DNA from: Dryococelus australis
Lineage: Eukaryota; Arthropoda; Insecta; Phasmatodea; Phasmatidae
NCBI GenBank assembly: GCA_029891345.1
Contig: CM057009.1
Span: 93,605,416-93,669,415, forward strand
Length of the DNA stretch: 64,000 bases
Direction of reading: 5' to 3'
This document shows positions 1 to 12,443 of the stretch, in pieces. Each line of letters opens with the position of its first letter. Position 1 is the first letter of the stretch. The notes beneath the pieces were generated by a model. That model made no database searches. It saw only the letters and a list, made by a program, of their open reading frames with translations, and was not told the origin of the DNA. The position numbers were made by a program, and so were the translations under genes.

Positions 1-808
1 GTGGTTCTCTAGAGCATTTGCTGCAACCACCATTGTTACAAGTATCCTACTTTCTACAGACATACAACTTACAATTTGTTTCATTACTTCAAGGGCAACA
101 TTTTTACTTCTAGGTTAGTAAAAGAAAACTATCAATGTTTTTTTTGTTAAAACTTGTTGCACAGGACAAACTCATAGTTTCCAGTTTCCTATTGTCATGA
201 ATGCCTGCATCAATGTTTCTGCTGATACATGTTCTTAATTCCACAACTCTGGATGTGTTTGTCTATTGGCAACGGAAACATTTTGGGCAAGTCCCCCCAA
301 CACCTTTCTTTGTTTGTGAATGAGTGAATATATTTTGGCGGCTCTTAACAGGGAGGTCTTGAGAGCCAATTTATTTGTGTGTCTTTACTGATTTGAAACA
401 TTTTGTATATACATAACAAGATATTTTTCTTCTGCTTCCAAAACCACACAATTCACTACATAATTAACAGACTAACAAAAAAATTCACTACCACAATTGT
501 TAAATGCTTTAAGGTGCCTTCATAGGGTGACTAATTTGACAAGCTTCTCTGATAAAAAGTTTTGTCAGATACAGTTTTAACGGCAACAGTGGCTTTCTTC
601 ATACTGTTTGCATTGACTGGCACCCTCTTTATATCAGATTTACTGTGTGGCATCATGTTCTGAAATACAACTTGTACCCCAGAACATGTTCAATGTACAT
701 GATGTGTATATGTTTTAAGTTTAAGAGGTTACCCATAGAAAATAAAATGGCTACCTTATAACTCAAGTTTGAAATAAATGTTGTGGTCTACTAACAAATT
801 ATTCTGTG

Positions 809-854
809 GTACAAATGTCAAACTTAAATTAGTACAAATGTCAAACTTAAATTA
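809..854. repeat. 23-bp perfect tandem duplication
   Basis: The unit beginning GTACAAATGTCAAACTTAAA occurs twice head to tail (809-831 and 832-854). This is probably a local slippage or duplication event; no function is implied. Confidence 0.9.
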
Positions 855-2185
855 AATTAAGTCATGAATTTAAAAAATCAACCCAGTATGTTAAAAATAC
901 TAAAGGGAGAGCAGAGTTAACAGGCCACTCTAAGGTAAAATTATATTTGAATCATCTAATGTAAGTAAAACAAAAATAGAATATCACCCTCCATACAATA
1001 TAATTATTGTACAAACAACTAAACATGTTATTTTTTAAGTATTGCAACTTATTTAGAACATTTATTTACCAAATGCTACTTTGCATTATGTTGGGTAAAG
1101 TGGCCACTGACTGGCCAGTTACGTTCTCTGTATTTAACAGTTTCTCCCATTTGATTTATAATGTGTACCCATCAGCTAGTAAGTCACAAAAACCAATATT
1201 AACATGCGTCGGCCATTGCAGAATGTTTGGAAAATATATTTAGCTTGTTATTCTGGTTCTTTCTAGCATTACTTTTAGGGTTTCCCCTCCTTTTGCTAAC
1301 TACAACCATTGCACTCTCAAGTGGAGAATGTTTCAACCCGTTAGTTCAAACTAGGTGGCTAGCCACTTCTTCTTGGATGCCACTACACAAATATTTGTCT
1401 AAAGTAAAACACTAGGTAATTTACTAAATGTTATAACATTTGCTTTTAAAGCCTAATATATAATCTGTCATTTTGATTGTAGTAAACAATTGTAAACAGT
1501 GTTCATTACTTACCTTATATCAGGCTTAAACAAAACCACAAAAATGTTTAATAAAACCAATAATGTGTAAGACAACCAGCTCAGATGCTCTTAGAACACT
1601 AATAGCTTCCCTCTTAACTGTTTTAAATCCTCACCACCTGACTGCAGCATTCTAGAGTGGATTGACAGCTGATGGCCATTTTACTCTGGTCTCCTCTACT
1701 AAACAATGCTTAAAACACAATTTTACATCAGACATGCACAAAACTCTATAGGAACATGCAAAAACAGGTTTAGAGAGCCCACTGGCAGTGACTATATTTC
1801 TTTGTTGTACTGCAAAATGGCAGGACACTCTAGAAACTGAGTAGTGTTCCAAGGTACGATACGATCAAGGTAAAAGTTTCCCTTACTTTTATTTACAGTT
1901 GTTATCATTAACATTGTAATTCTCGTAGCAAACAAAATGGTATGTATTAATATGTTTGTAATGTATGGCAAAACAAAGCAATTAATAAAAGTAAATTTCT
2001 ACAAAGAATTTAGGAGTCAAGTAAATAAATATTGATCCCTATGTATACTTTGTTGAAAATTACTATATAATATTGTGTGATAGCACATGGCATCGAAAAT
2101 ATTACTTAAATACAGCAATTTTGTTTCATCATATCAGTAATTATTTTATATAACAAAATTAGTCATGTTTGGAACACACTTTTTG

Positions 2186-2246
2186 AAATATTAAACATTT
2201 AAGCCATTAAATACAAAATATTAAAACATTTAAGCTATTAAATACA
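2186..2246. repeat. ~30-bp imperfect tandem duplication
   Basis: Two adjacent copies of a unit containing CATTTAAGC(C/T)ATTAAATAC are separated by one or two indels. It is short and AT-rich, probably from slippage. Confidence 0.8.
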
Positions 2247-4818
2247 ATGTGTTTTAATAAGTTGATGAAAATTTATTTTATTCTAAAATTGGTAGCATTT
2301 GTACAGTTAACAACCTTTTTGTCTAACAAAAATATTCATACTTTATAGTAAAAAAAAAAAATATGTTTTTACATTAAAATATAAAAGTTAAATAATTATA
2401 ATGAGGATAAAAAATTATGTTAATCCATTTTTCATTTCTTTATAATTTTTACCAATTGTAACATTTTGGAGTAAGACTTTGTAATTTACCCTTCAAAACT
2501 TGAACTGCAAAGTTTTAATACTCTTCCACTGCCTGATTTTGGGAGTTTGTAATACATTATGGAAAGTTTTAATTTGTAATGAAGATGTCTGCATTTTTTA
2601 AATTGTAAAAAATGTCTGGCCATTAAATATTTAATTCTGAGTATTTTGTTTTCTCAGATAGCATCCCTAACTTGGTGTGGCACTCAGAAATCTCTCTTTG
2701 TAACAAATAGTATTTTTTAAAAACTTTTCATTTAAATTTATCAATTTAACCAGACAGTATTTTGATTCTGAAAAATTGTATTGCTCTCTTGTCTACCCCA
2801 GTAATATGAAGCCGTCGAGTTTTTTTATTTTTTTTCTCCAGCATTAACTGATCAATAACAGTGTGAGAATCCCAAGCTATATCTATATTTAAACTTTTTA
2901 TCATAAGTTTTTTCATAAATCTTCTTCTTTATGTTTACAAACAGAAATCTTCTGCAGGCTAACACTTGTTCATGAGCAGTTGAAATAAGCAATAAAGCAT
3001 TATTTCTTAAATATCTAATTTTAAATATTGAATACTTTTTATTCAAAATTGGCATTATAACTTATTTCTCCATAAGTTTATGTTAGCAGTACATGTGATA
3101 CCTTGTATTGTATGACTCCAGGCAGTTACAAGACTATATGAAAGGATTTGCAAGTGTTGGAACAAGTTTTAGACCCCTTGGTTTACAATTGTGGTTAATT
3201 CTGAAATACTTTATTTTATAAAGTTGTCACTGCCTGCGGTGATCACATGGCCTGACCACGTTCCCAATACACTATTAAGAGAGGAGTAACTAATACCCAG
3301 GACACCATTTAGACTCTGCTTACTGACACAAGTATGAGTATGAACTTTTGACATAAACGGGAATAACTTTTGTCATATTTCTTGACCGCAGCCACCGCAT
3401 GATATAAAATACAGTTCTGAGTCAAAGAACAGAACATGTTACTCTTATTTTAAAAAGTATTAGTGATGCTGCCAGTTTACAAGCGTGATTCTCTGGAATA
3501 AACAAGAATTGAGTCCTGCACAATATCTGCTGACTGCGATGCTAATGGATAAAAATCCTAGAGTGGGCTGTTCTACGTGTCTAAAAACACATGGCCAGCC
3601 AGAAGGATCGTGGCTCAGTGCAGAAACTAAATAAATGACTCAACGAGTGGTGAGGGCACTTTGGCGGCTATGAGAAAAATGTTCTGAAGTAAATAATAAA
3701 GCAGCTAGAAACTAAATCAATCAATTAACATCAGGATGAAGGGCCCAATGGGATACATGTCCGCCTCTCACCACCCACTACTTCTCAGCTGGCTTCATGG
3801 TATCTGGGAAGCTACCGCTTTGGGCTTTGGGTTTCCTTCTAACAGTTACACACAAAAAATACCCTGGCAAAATCGAAGGTAATGTAATGCTAATTATTTT
3901 GAATAAAATATTTTTAATAGAAATACCACTTCTTGTATTAATCCAAATTTCTGAAATTTAAAAAACTTACAAATATTTTGAGTTTGCTTGCCTAGAGCAT
4001 GCGACGTTGATGTTTTGAGGGGTTCGAGAGTTTGTGACATCATGTGATGCTTGGGTGCCTCGTTACCACTCGTCTTGGTGATGTCAGATTTCAGCCAAAA
4101 ATTTTGCCCTTGGTCACCGCTTTCCTCTACTGGCCTCTTACAATGCCATTCACCCTTTCACACACACTAACATACACCCTTAAGTTGTTATCCTAGTGCT
4201 CGTGGGTGGGCACCAGTACAGGGCTAGGACTTTAGGAGGAGGTACAATGATAAAGTCCATAAGTACATACATAATCAGGTACAGAATGTAATATGCTCAT
4301 GGGCTTAGTATTTTTGTATATATTGGTTATAATCATGCCCTGAACTTTGTGCACTTTAGTAAAAGTTTTCTTCTAACACTGAAAGCATTATCAGTTGCTA
4401 TTAATTGATCATTACATTTTAGGTCATCATTTGTGTTACATATTAATATTAATGCTAAAGAGAGACTTGTACTGAATATTTCTCATTGTAAGTGTGAACA
4501 GGTATGTAATTTTATACATTAAAACATACATTGCCTTTTTGTTGTAGTTGTATATTATTCGTTTACTATGAATATTCGAACAGTCATTCCGACACTAGTA
4601 TGCACTCTGAGTGTACAAATTATTGGAACCGTATTTATTTTAGTTTTCATTATCATGCTCTAACAAAAGGCCCAGTGTCTGTTTGGAGAGAGATATTCTG
4701 GATGAATGTGGTGCATATGTCTCATTAACTATTGAAGTTTCATGCTACAAGTTAAAAAAAATTGGTGATAATATAAAGCACTCCAAATTGTTTACCTAAA
4801 GAACTTTTTTTGCTTTGT

Positions 4819-5070
4819 GATGACCCAGTCATATCTCCCTTCCATGTGGACTGGTTGCTGCCTCAGTCAGATGCCCAGCGTATGTGTCCTGAAGTGTAGC
4901 TCCAGAAACCAGCACTGGGACTGCTCCAGGTACACTCATCTGAATATACATCAACTTCTGACATCAGTGACTGCCTGCTTGGATCTTTATGCCATGAGCT
5001 TCAGTACTACAGCAGCTTGGAAGAGTGGCTGGGGGAAGGGAGGGGGTTGGCAGGGTTTCATCACTTGTAA
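4819..5070 (+). other. Exon-like stretch or pseudo-exon, unidentified
   Basis: In this frame the sequence reads as ordinary, non-repetitive protein for 84 codons, interrupted by one TAG at 4897-4899 and ended by TAA at 5068-5070. GC content is clearly higher than the AT-rich surroundings. A T-rich run followed by CAG lies just upstream (to 4828) and could be a relic 3' splice site. I do not recognise the protein. Overlapping frames are also partly open, so this could be a decayed exon, a piece of processed pseudogene or chance. Confidence 0.2.
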
Positions 5071-7197
5071 GCCTCAACAGCCTGCTCCTCGAGAGGAATT
5101 GATTACCAGAGTACAACCACATGCCAGTTAGTATGCTTCAGTGTTTCGTGTCATGAGCCATTACGTTTATTGTCCAGTTGTGTCTTTTTAACCAGATGCA
5201 TGAGTGTTAACCCCTGTCTGAACAATGAATGTCAGTTGTTGCAATTAACCTTAACAGTTTTCAGTTTAGTGTTCATGCTTGCCATTTTCACATTTTTGTT
5301 GTGAAGCAGTGGTGGTCAACATTAAGATTTGGTTAAATTAAGCTCATGCATACTTCACTTAACATGCCTGCATACAGCATTGGTGTCTCTTAGGTTGAAA
5401 GACCAAAATTATTTAGCATAATTGGGAAAGCATAGGAAAGACATGGCAAGCTGCAACTTCAACACATTTTTAAGACACAATAACTAAGTAAAAAATAACA
5501 GCTCCCTTCAGATGAAACACATAATATACAGAACCTTCTTTTTGCTATACATACATAAACGTATATTACACACTATGTAGAACAAAGAAAACATCAAATT
5601 AAGTGGACTAGTATGCCAAGAAGTCACTTCTGATGCAGATGTCCTGCGGCAGTTGACACCTTTATGGTTAATAAAGTAATAGTGATGAAACTAAGTCATT
5701 TATTAAGAGTGGAATTTTTTAAGGTTGTAGTTTATTAAATTATACTTTATGTTCGCAACTTTTAATTCTCAATTAGCTTTTTTTAATTGATTCAGTAGTA
5801 TTATTTTCACCGTGTCACAAAGTAGCATAATATGTATTAAAGTAGAATATGGTAATGGCTTTGAAAAAGTTGTAGACGTAAGGCAGGCATGTTAGAGGAT
5901 GATACTGTGAGTTAACATGATAATGAATTAGTATGAATCAGGCAATACTCCCAGATCTTTGATACATGGTTAGTTCCATGCAAAATGTTTATGCCTGTCT
6001 CTTTTAATTGAATTTTATTGGTAGAGGAGGTACTGTTAGGTTTTATCTACAATTTGTGGCATTATATTTAAAGGCTTGGGAACTAATTTCTCTCTCTGAG
6101 CATGGAAACTGTCTTGTCAGTTATTACTTGATGCTACCATAGTGAACACTGGTATTGAGCACGTTACTGATTTTAGCACTAGGTCGCAGCTTGGGCACGA
6201 GAGGATCTAGGTTCTACAATAAACGTTCACTGTAAAGCAACAGCAAGAGGCAGCAGACAGAAACTTTGTTTTTTCTTATGGTTGCGGAGAGTGGGTGGGC
6301 TGGCTGGTTCCGGCAGGGGTGAAAGGGGCAAAGACAGACTTTACTGCCTGCTTTCAAGCCATGTAACTGTTTTGACACATTGTTCCATTCCCAAGACTGA
6401 ATAGAATCTTATTTTGGAGTAGTTCTGACAGCCCACGTTTAGAACCAGCCAATTTTAATTAATCCTTGAATTTGCAATGTAATAAATTCATTGAATTTTT
6501 TTTTTGTCACCCTATGTATACATTTGATACAATTAAATAACCACCGTGACATATTTTAGTTTTGAACATTTTTGATAAATTAAAATGTTGCCAATTAACT
6601 ATCTCTACATTCTTTAAATTCACATAAAATTTATAAGCTTTAACCATTTGATGTGGTAATCTGAGCCTAATCCCAATGAACACACAACATGTGAATTTTG
6701 TTCAAAGTCACTTTAACTCTCAAAGGGGTGGTGTCTCTACGATGGCTATGCTGATCAGGCAGTGTGGGCCGAACCTGTGTTGCCGGCAGACCGCTGAAAA
6801 CTTTCTCTTGGTGCTTTAAAGCTCGGGCAGACTCTGGTAACATGTGACATTGCAGTAGGCAATCAGCCAGCCGCCAGTTACTCTGTTTCACAGGGTACGC
6901 TACTACAGTGAGTGTGATTTTGCAATTACATGGCTAGGGTGGCTGCATCTCGGCTCTAGCAAGCTGACATACTCCGTGACCATCAATGGGGCATATAGAA
7001 TGTAAGTAGGTCCTCCGATGCTGTGCTTGACCACCTGAGCCTTGAGCAACTTGAACTCACCATAGTTGCAAAAGGGACAACCACCACAAACCATGCACGC
7101 GTTAAGAAGAGTCTCACCCTTCTTAGATGGGTTAGCACTGAGTAGTGCCCTAGGACACCTCAGACAACATCCAAATTGATCCCCCCCTCCCACCCTT

Positions 7198-7530
7198 TTG
7201 CAACGATTTCTCTGGAGACAGGGTGCCTCTGCTAGCTGGCTGGCTGGCTGGCTGGCCACAGCATTGGGTGACACTTGCCGCCTAATGCTTTGGCATTCAT
7301 TTTTCAATGCTCAAAGAATAGCAGCATGCCATCACCCCATCTTGGACAAAAGGCTTATAGGGAACTGGCACGCCACCATTGTGGACTACACGTGGACACA
7401 CCACCCACATTCCAGCTACCCTCCTTCTAAGGGTCAATTCGCCCATACCCCTCTAGGGAATATTCGTCACTCTACGTTAACAATGCAGCACAAGTGCCCA
7501 GCGTGCAAGAGTAGACTATCTTCATGAATT
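7198..7530 (+). other. Unrecognised open frame in the GC-rich block
   Basis: A 109-codon frame with an ending that contains a CPAC pair. It overlaps an equally long antisense frame at 6903-7307, and neither matches a family I know. A run of four GCTGG/CTGGC units lies inside it (about 7232-7256). It may be untranslated leader or decayed coding sequence of the surrounding retroelement. Confidence 0.15.
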
Positions 7531-7606
7531 GAACATGTAATTCAAGCATGGAGTCAAGTGTGAACAGTGCGCACTGCCGTGGATTGCAGATTATCTAACT
7601 AGGGAC

Positions 7607-7954
7607 TTGCTAGTGAACTTGACGTGTATATGCAATGGGACCGAATCTCCATGGGACTTTGCAGAAATTAGCGACAAGATTTCGGAGACACAAAAATCAC
7701 GACCAACCACCAAAAGTGTGACCCCCATATGTGGCATGATGGGAAGAAACGTGTACGAGTGTGTGCAGTGCAGCATGAGGAAATATTGTCGCTGTGCAAA
7801 ACCGATGGAACTGAGGACTTGTGGGGAAGTTGTTTTTACGTGCATTACATGCATGCCAGTGCACACGGCCTTGCCCCCAGGCATTGGAAATAGCTCACCA
7901 CCTGCCACACAACATGTCACCAACCAAGAGCAGCAAGGCTACTGTGCGTGTTAG
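7607..7954 (+). CDS. Cysteine-rich open frame upstream of gag-like frame, unknown
   Basis: A 115-codon frame with a clustered cysteine pattern in its middle (CVQC, then CRC, then CITC around residues 52-85), which could bind zinc. It overlaps the beginning of the gag-like frame in another phase and lies directly upstream of it. I do not recognise a family. An antisense frame of similar length also exists (7591-7923), which weakens the coding case. Confidence 0.2.
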   Translation: MLVNLTCICNGTESPWDFAEISDKISETQKSRPTTKSVTPICGMMGRNVYECVQCSMRKYCRCAKPMELRTCGEVVFTCITCMPVHTALPPGIGNSSPPATQHVTNQEQQGYCAC

Positions 7955-8558
7955 CAGCATGACGACGGGAACCTTGGCGGAGGCAGACGCTCCGCAGAGG
8001 CCTAGATGTGGGATCCTAGCACGTGTCTGCGACAAACCTGTCAAAGCTATGAGCAACAGTGATGAACACCGAGGCCAACTATCCAGCCATGGACATGCCT
8101 CACCCATGTTTGTGTTGTTCCCAGAGTACAGCGGGAACAGGACTGAGGACTTGAACGCATTTCTGACAGACAATGAGGTGAGAGGCTGGTGATGTATGGC
8201 ATCCCCATCAAGGAATGGGCGGAATGCACAGGAACCCAGCTCTGGGTACATGTTCACATTGTGGTGCCGGGTAGACTCTTCCTGGAGTGTGTTCATCGCA
8301 GGCTTAAGGGACTGGTTCTCTGCAGATGAGGCGAGAGCGTACTGTTTCGCCCAGTTCTATGGGGACAGACAACACAAGGCCAAGTTAGTAGAGTGATTTA
8401 TCATGTGGAATCTCCAGTTGTACCACAGGCTGTATCCTGATGAGCCTCTTATCAACATGATTCGATGCCTCCAGGATGTGTTTCAACTGTTCATGTCACC
8501 CCTACTCAGGGAGAGTGTCGAAGGGTACGTACACTGCACCATCACAGCAGAACGCTGA
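7914..8558 (+). pseudogene. Retrotransposon gag-like pseudogene
   Basis: The frame starts at ATG 7914. After a basic, Ser/Thr-rich leader it reaches a segment with FPEYSGNRTEDLNAFL (about residues 65-80), typical of the start of a Ty3-type capsid domain. Further on, the same frame gives WFSADEARAYCFAQFYGD and LPDEP-like helical stretches ending near VFQLFMSPLLRESV, matching the pattern of the retrotrans_gag fold. Stops interrupt it at 8190-8192 (TGA) and 8394-8396 (TGA); the piece between about 8160 and 8270 reads poorly and probably hides frameshifts. A capsid protein would package element RNA. Assignment is by pattern only. Confidence 0.45.
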
Positions 8559-8836
8559 CTTAAATAGCTGTGCTGAATATAGGGAACTGTGAGTGACAAC
8601 TGTGCAGTAAACAGCAGAGAAAATTGCAAGGTAAAGAGTGCCGGCATGGGGACGACAACCACAGATGCACAAGTAGAAGGTTGACTCCAGGCCCCGCAAC
8701 CCCTCTCTGCCCTGGTGGAGCCAGTGAGATGGAGGTAGGATGTCCGCCCACCCCAGTGTCACATGTGCCCAATACCTACATTTCATTGGCACAGGGACTG
8801 CATGGTATGCAATAGCCCGCCGTCAGAAAACCTTAT

Positions 8837-9409
8837 GTGAGGGGAGCTCGACCAGACGTCGACCTCCCCGCGACCTCGTGTCAACACTTATATTTAGTCA
8901 ATTACCATCAGCTGCAACTCACGCAGATGACGACAGCCCCTGAGCAGCTTATGAGGATACCATTAGAAGTGAATGATTGGCCGACAGTTGTACTGGTTGA
9001 CACAGCGGTGAACCATACCTTCATATACATGAACCTTGTAACACCAGAGAACTTTCAGTTGGACCTTGGTCTTATCAACCTAGCGATGCAGGGTGGTACT
9101 CAGCCAACTCTGGCTTACATAACAAGTAGCCGTTATAAAGGTAGTTGCTTGTCGTGTACACCTGGGGAAGGGGGAGAGGCCCACGGTTTATGCAGTTGAC
9201 GAGAACCCATTCACCCTAACGATGCCACTGATGCTGCAGACCTAGCCCACGATGTGCTGGACAAATACCAAGAAGACATTGAACGTGTTCTACTTGAGCG
9301 GCAGGAAGAGGAAACGCCTACTGGCCCGAATGATAAGATGCCCAGCGCCACGATGCCAGATACTCGGGCGCTGGTAGAAGAGACAGACATGGCCAATCTT
9401 AACTATTGA
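8837..9409 (+). pseudogene. Retropepsin-like aspartic protease pseudogene
   Basis: The frame contains VVLVDTAVNHTFI (Asp codon at 8999-9001), which aligns with the D-T-G active-site block of retroviral-type aspartic proteases. Here Gly is replaced by Ala, so the catalytic triad reads DTA. A Gln/Gly-rich flap-like part follows. A TGA at 9197-9199 interrupts it, after which the same frame continues as a charged, Glu-rich linker ending at TGA 9407-9409. Position 300 bp after the gag-like frame supports a gag-protease order. No reverse transcriptase is visible downstream. Confidence 0.45.
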
Positions 9410-10365
9410 CTACCAGATGCACCATAGATAGAATTTGAATGTGCTGAGGACTGGCTGTCCCCCCCTACAGCGCACGGCACACACAACCTACCGCAAAGAC
9501 CACCAGTGACAACCGGAGGCGACATCAACTCTCACAGTATTGTGCCAAGGATGGGGACCGGAACTGTCGCAACGTTTAGAGCAAGTGTTGAGATACCATC
9601 AGAGTAACAGATGCAGTGCGCCATGCAGGTGTTCACCCTCAATCACCCCTGGATAAAATGTCCAGCCCCAGGGCGAGCACCAGCAACATAGTCAACACTC
9701 GGGAAACGGAGTCTATTTGCCCATAGCGGACCCGGAATGAGCACAAAAAGATGATGCTCCACTGCCTAGTTACATCCCGGTCATCCCGGAATGAGCATCA
9801 CCATCCAGACCACATCTGATGGATAGCTTGATTGTATCCCAGGGCAGCAACTTGGCTACGGCGGACCCAAAAGTATATCGGTATGCGTGCTGTCCCTGAA
9901 ACGAGCTGCAGCCATGTTGCCATGGCGTGAGGGCTGAGCGGCTGCGGGTAGTAGCACGAACGAGGATCCTGGGCCCGGCACTGTGGAGAACGTGCCCCCA
10001 GCATGCGCGTGGCAGACCCACAGGGTGGGCAGAGGCCAGCAGGATCTAGCAACTACGGCCACTCCGCTCTACCTGCACCCAGAAGAAGACATCCCGGTGG
10101 GGAGATTGCAAACTGCGCCACCAGCTACAGTGGTGCCTCTGTCAGTGCCAACGAACTTGCTACCTAGCTGAGGCTCAGAGTGACATGTCAGATAAAAGAG
10201 GAGAGGATGGCATCTGGACCTGACCCACAGTAGCACGACCCTCGGCTCCATTCACATCACCATTCAACTACACGATCAGCTGTTGGAAATGGAAGCAATT
10301 GTGGTGCAGGAGCTCTACTGCTTACCAGCCAGTGAAGGGCAGACATCGACACACATTTATAACAC

Positions 10366-12443
10366 ATGAACGTTCAAAGTAACAATCATTATAAAAAGCA
10401 CTGTGCACAAAGGAGCTGCTTGATAAATAAAACAACTGTTACATAAAAATGGTTTTATTTTTATATGAGTTTTTGTATACACACCCCCCATAAGATCACC
10501 GGTTTGCACAGTAAAGCAAGCATCCAAATAAAGAATTTGAATTATATTTGGTGCTTACATATTAACATTCAATAAGTGTTTTTTCACGTAAATAATTGAG
10601 ATATAAACATTGGTGATTATTAAGAAATTGTGTAATAATTTGTCATAACTAACATAAAGTTGTTATATATAGAGTAGACACAACATCTATTTTTGATGAG
10701 ACTTTGGTCATTGTCTTTGTGGTGATAAATGTAAAATGTGAATACTATTAGTTACTGCCCCAATGTCACAGATTCTCACATCATGTGAGAGGTGCAAAAC
10801 TTAGTTTGTCAACAAACACAAAATTTCCAGTGTTACGAAAAGAGTAAGCTCTGAAATAGTGATGAATATTGACTTAATCCTGTTTTAGAAAAATCTAGAT
10901 AGTTTAGAAACAAGTGTTATAATTTATACAAAAAATTTTATAAATTGATATTACACAGGATATTTTATGGTTAATGATAACATAAAGATGGAATGAAGCA
11001 CATATTATTCCCCAGCCAATGACATACACCTACATGTACTATATTCTTGATGAATTGTATTAATGCTGTAGGTTAAAACACTGTGGCAGCACATTAATGT
11101 TAAGATTAACTATAGGAAAACATTATTGCAGTTATGAATACTCATGTATCAAAATCTTTTACTTTTGGGCGGTTCGTCAAAATGATATTTCCTAGCAAAT
11201 CACTATTGTGCCATTATTGGTGTCATTAAAATAATTTTGGTACATAATTGTACTAGGTAGATTATTATTCTTTGTGTGCACCTTATATGTGTCCAATTAC
11301 CACATTCTAAAGATTTAAAATTATTTAACTCTTTTGTAAATAATGAAAATGGTTTTTTTTCCCTCAAACATGTGTGTACCATACCTGTACATGTTTCGGT
11401 TTAGCAATTTTAGCTTCTGCATGTTAATGTGTTGTGGGCTGGTTGCCGTAGATTACAAAGACATGTTGAAATCTGAAAGGGATGAAATTTTTTTCAGAGC
11501 AATATGTTCCTTGCAAAATTTACTGCTACTTTAACCTCATTTACCTTCATTATTTGCACCTTCATTAAATTTTAGAGATGATATCCATGTCTGAAAGCAA
11601 TATTTTAATACAAACAAGTTTAGGGAATGAATTTATGGATTGTAAATATTTTAGTCAAAATTTTCAGTTATAAGCATTGCCACCATTCTGTACTCTCATT
11701 CCTTAATTATTTAAATTCTTGTTTTTATACAAATACTTTTCCTCCAAAATAATGTTGAAAACGTTAATCACACTTGAACACTTTATTTCTCTATTTATAT
11801 ACTATTTATAACGTATTCTTAGTATCCCAGCATTTTGAAATTAGCATCTAAAATGCTAAGGCTAGATTAATTCATTATCAAAGAAATCACCATGATATGG
11901 GTTTATTATTCCAGAAATGTTTGGAGCCTTAGCAAGTGCCAAAGCTAACATAATTAGTGTGTCTATTTGATCTGGCAAAATAAATCATTTTCATATATTA
12001 ATAAGAAAGCATAGAAACACATCCATAACTGTGACATTGTTTCAGCCATATTAAGATGGATTTACAACCTTTAAGTAGTATATTTATATGTGAATAAATG
12101 TTGAACACTCCATATATACATGCACCCATTCATATTCACACTTAGTGTACATAAGCATTTTGAAAAGAGAGACAGAGTAGCTGAACTTTTAACTTCAACA
12201 TACATATGTACGTACATACGTATGGCTGAAATCTTGACTAATCAAAATGTTCAATTTTAATAATAAATGTATTCTTTTAACTAAATCTTTTGGTGTAAAG
12301 TCATCAATGCACAAAATTTTTTTGTCAGTGTTTTAAAGTTATATGTACCATGTTTTGCACAAAGCATTTGTAAACAAAACAAATCTTGCTTTGCAAAGTT
12401 ACATTTTTGTTTGAATGTTTGCCGACAGAAAATTTGTGTACAT
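10366..12443. other. AT-rich non-coding DNA
   Basis: No supported gene. Short frames only, with many homopolymer A and T runs. A palindromic TACATATGTACGTACATACGTA-like patch lies near 12201-12222. Confidence 0.6.

Larger units (their letters stand above)
1..6650. other. AT-rich non-coding DNA
   Basis: No open frame here has recognisable homology, and the short frames are scattered without codon structure. The base composition is strongly A+T, as in the other intron-like parts of the window. Two very short tandem duplications and one exon-like stretch are listed separately. The block could be intergenic DNA or an upstream intron of the SIK gene; the sequence alone does not decide. Confidence 0.6.
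6660..10360 (+). mobile_element. GC-rich decayed LTR-retrotransposon block (gag/protease)
   Basis: This stretch is markedly more GC-rich than the DNA on both sides, with fairly sharp compositional edges near 6660 and 10360. On the + strand it holds a gag-like frame (7914-8558) followed by a retropepsin-like frame (8837-9409), the order expected for an LTR retrotransposon. No reverse transcriptase, integrase or flanking LTRs could be recognised, so the element is truncated or its pol is decayed beyond reading. The parts before 7600 and after 9410 contain only unassignable frames. Confidence 0.45.

Noticed and set aside
3735-3830. GGCCCAATGGGATAC-like A-box considered as a SINE head
   Set aside because: No B box at the right distance and no second copy in the window.
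7895-8296. 133-codon minus frame
   Set aside because: Antisense to the gag-like frame, which has the recognisable capsid pattern.
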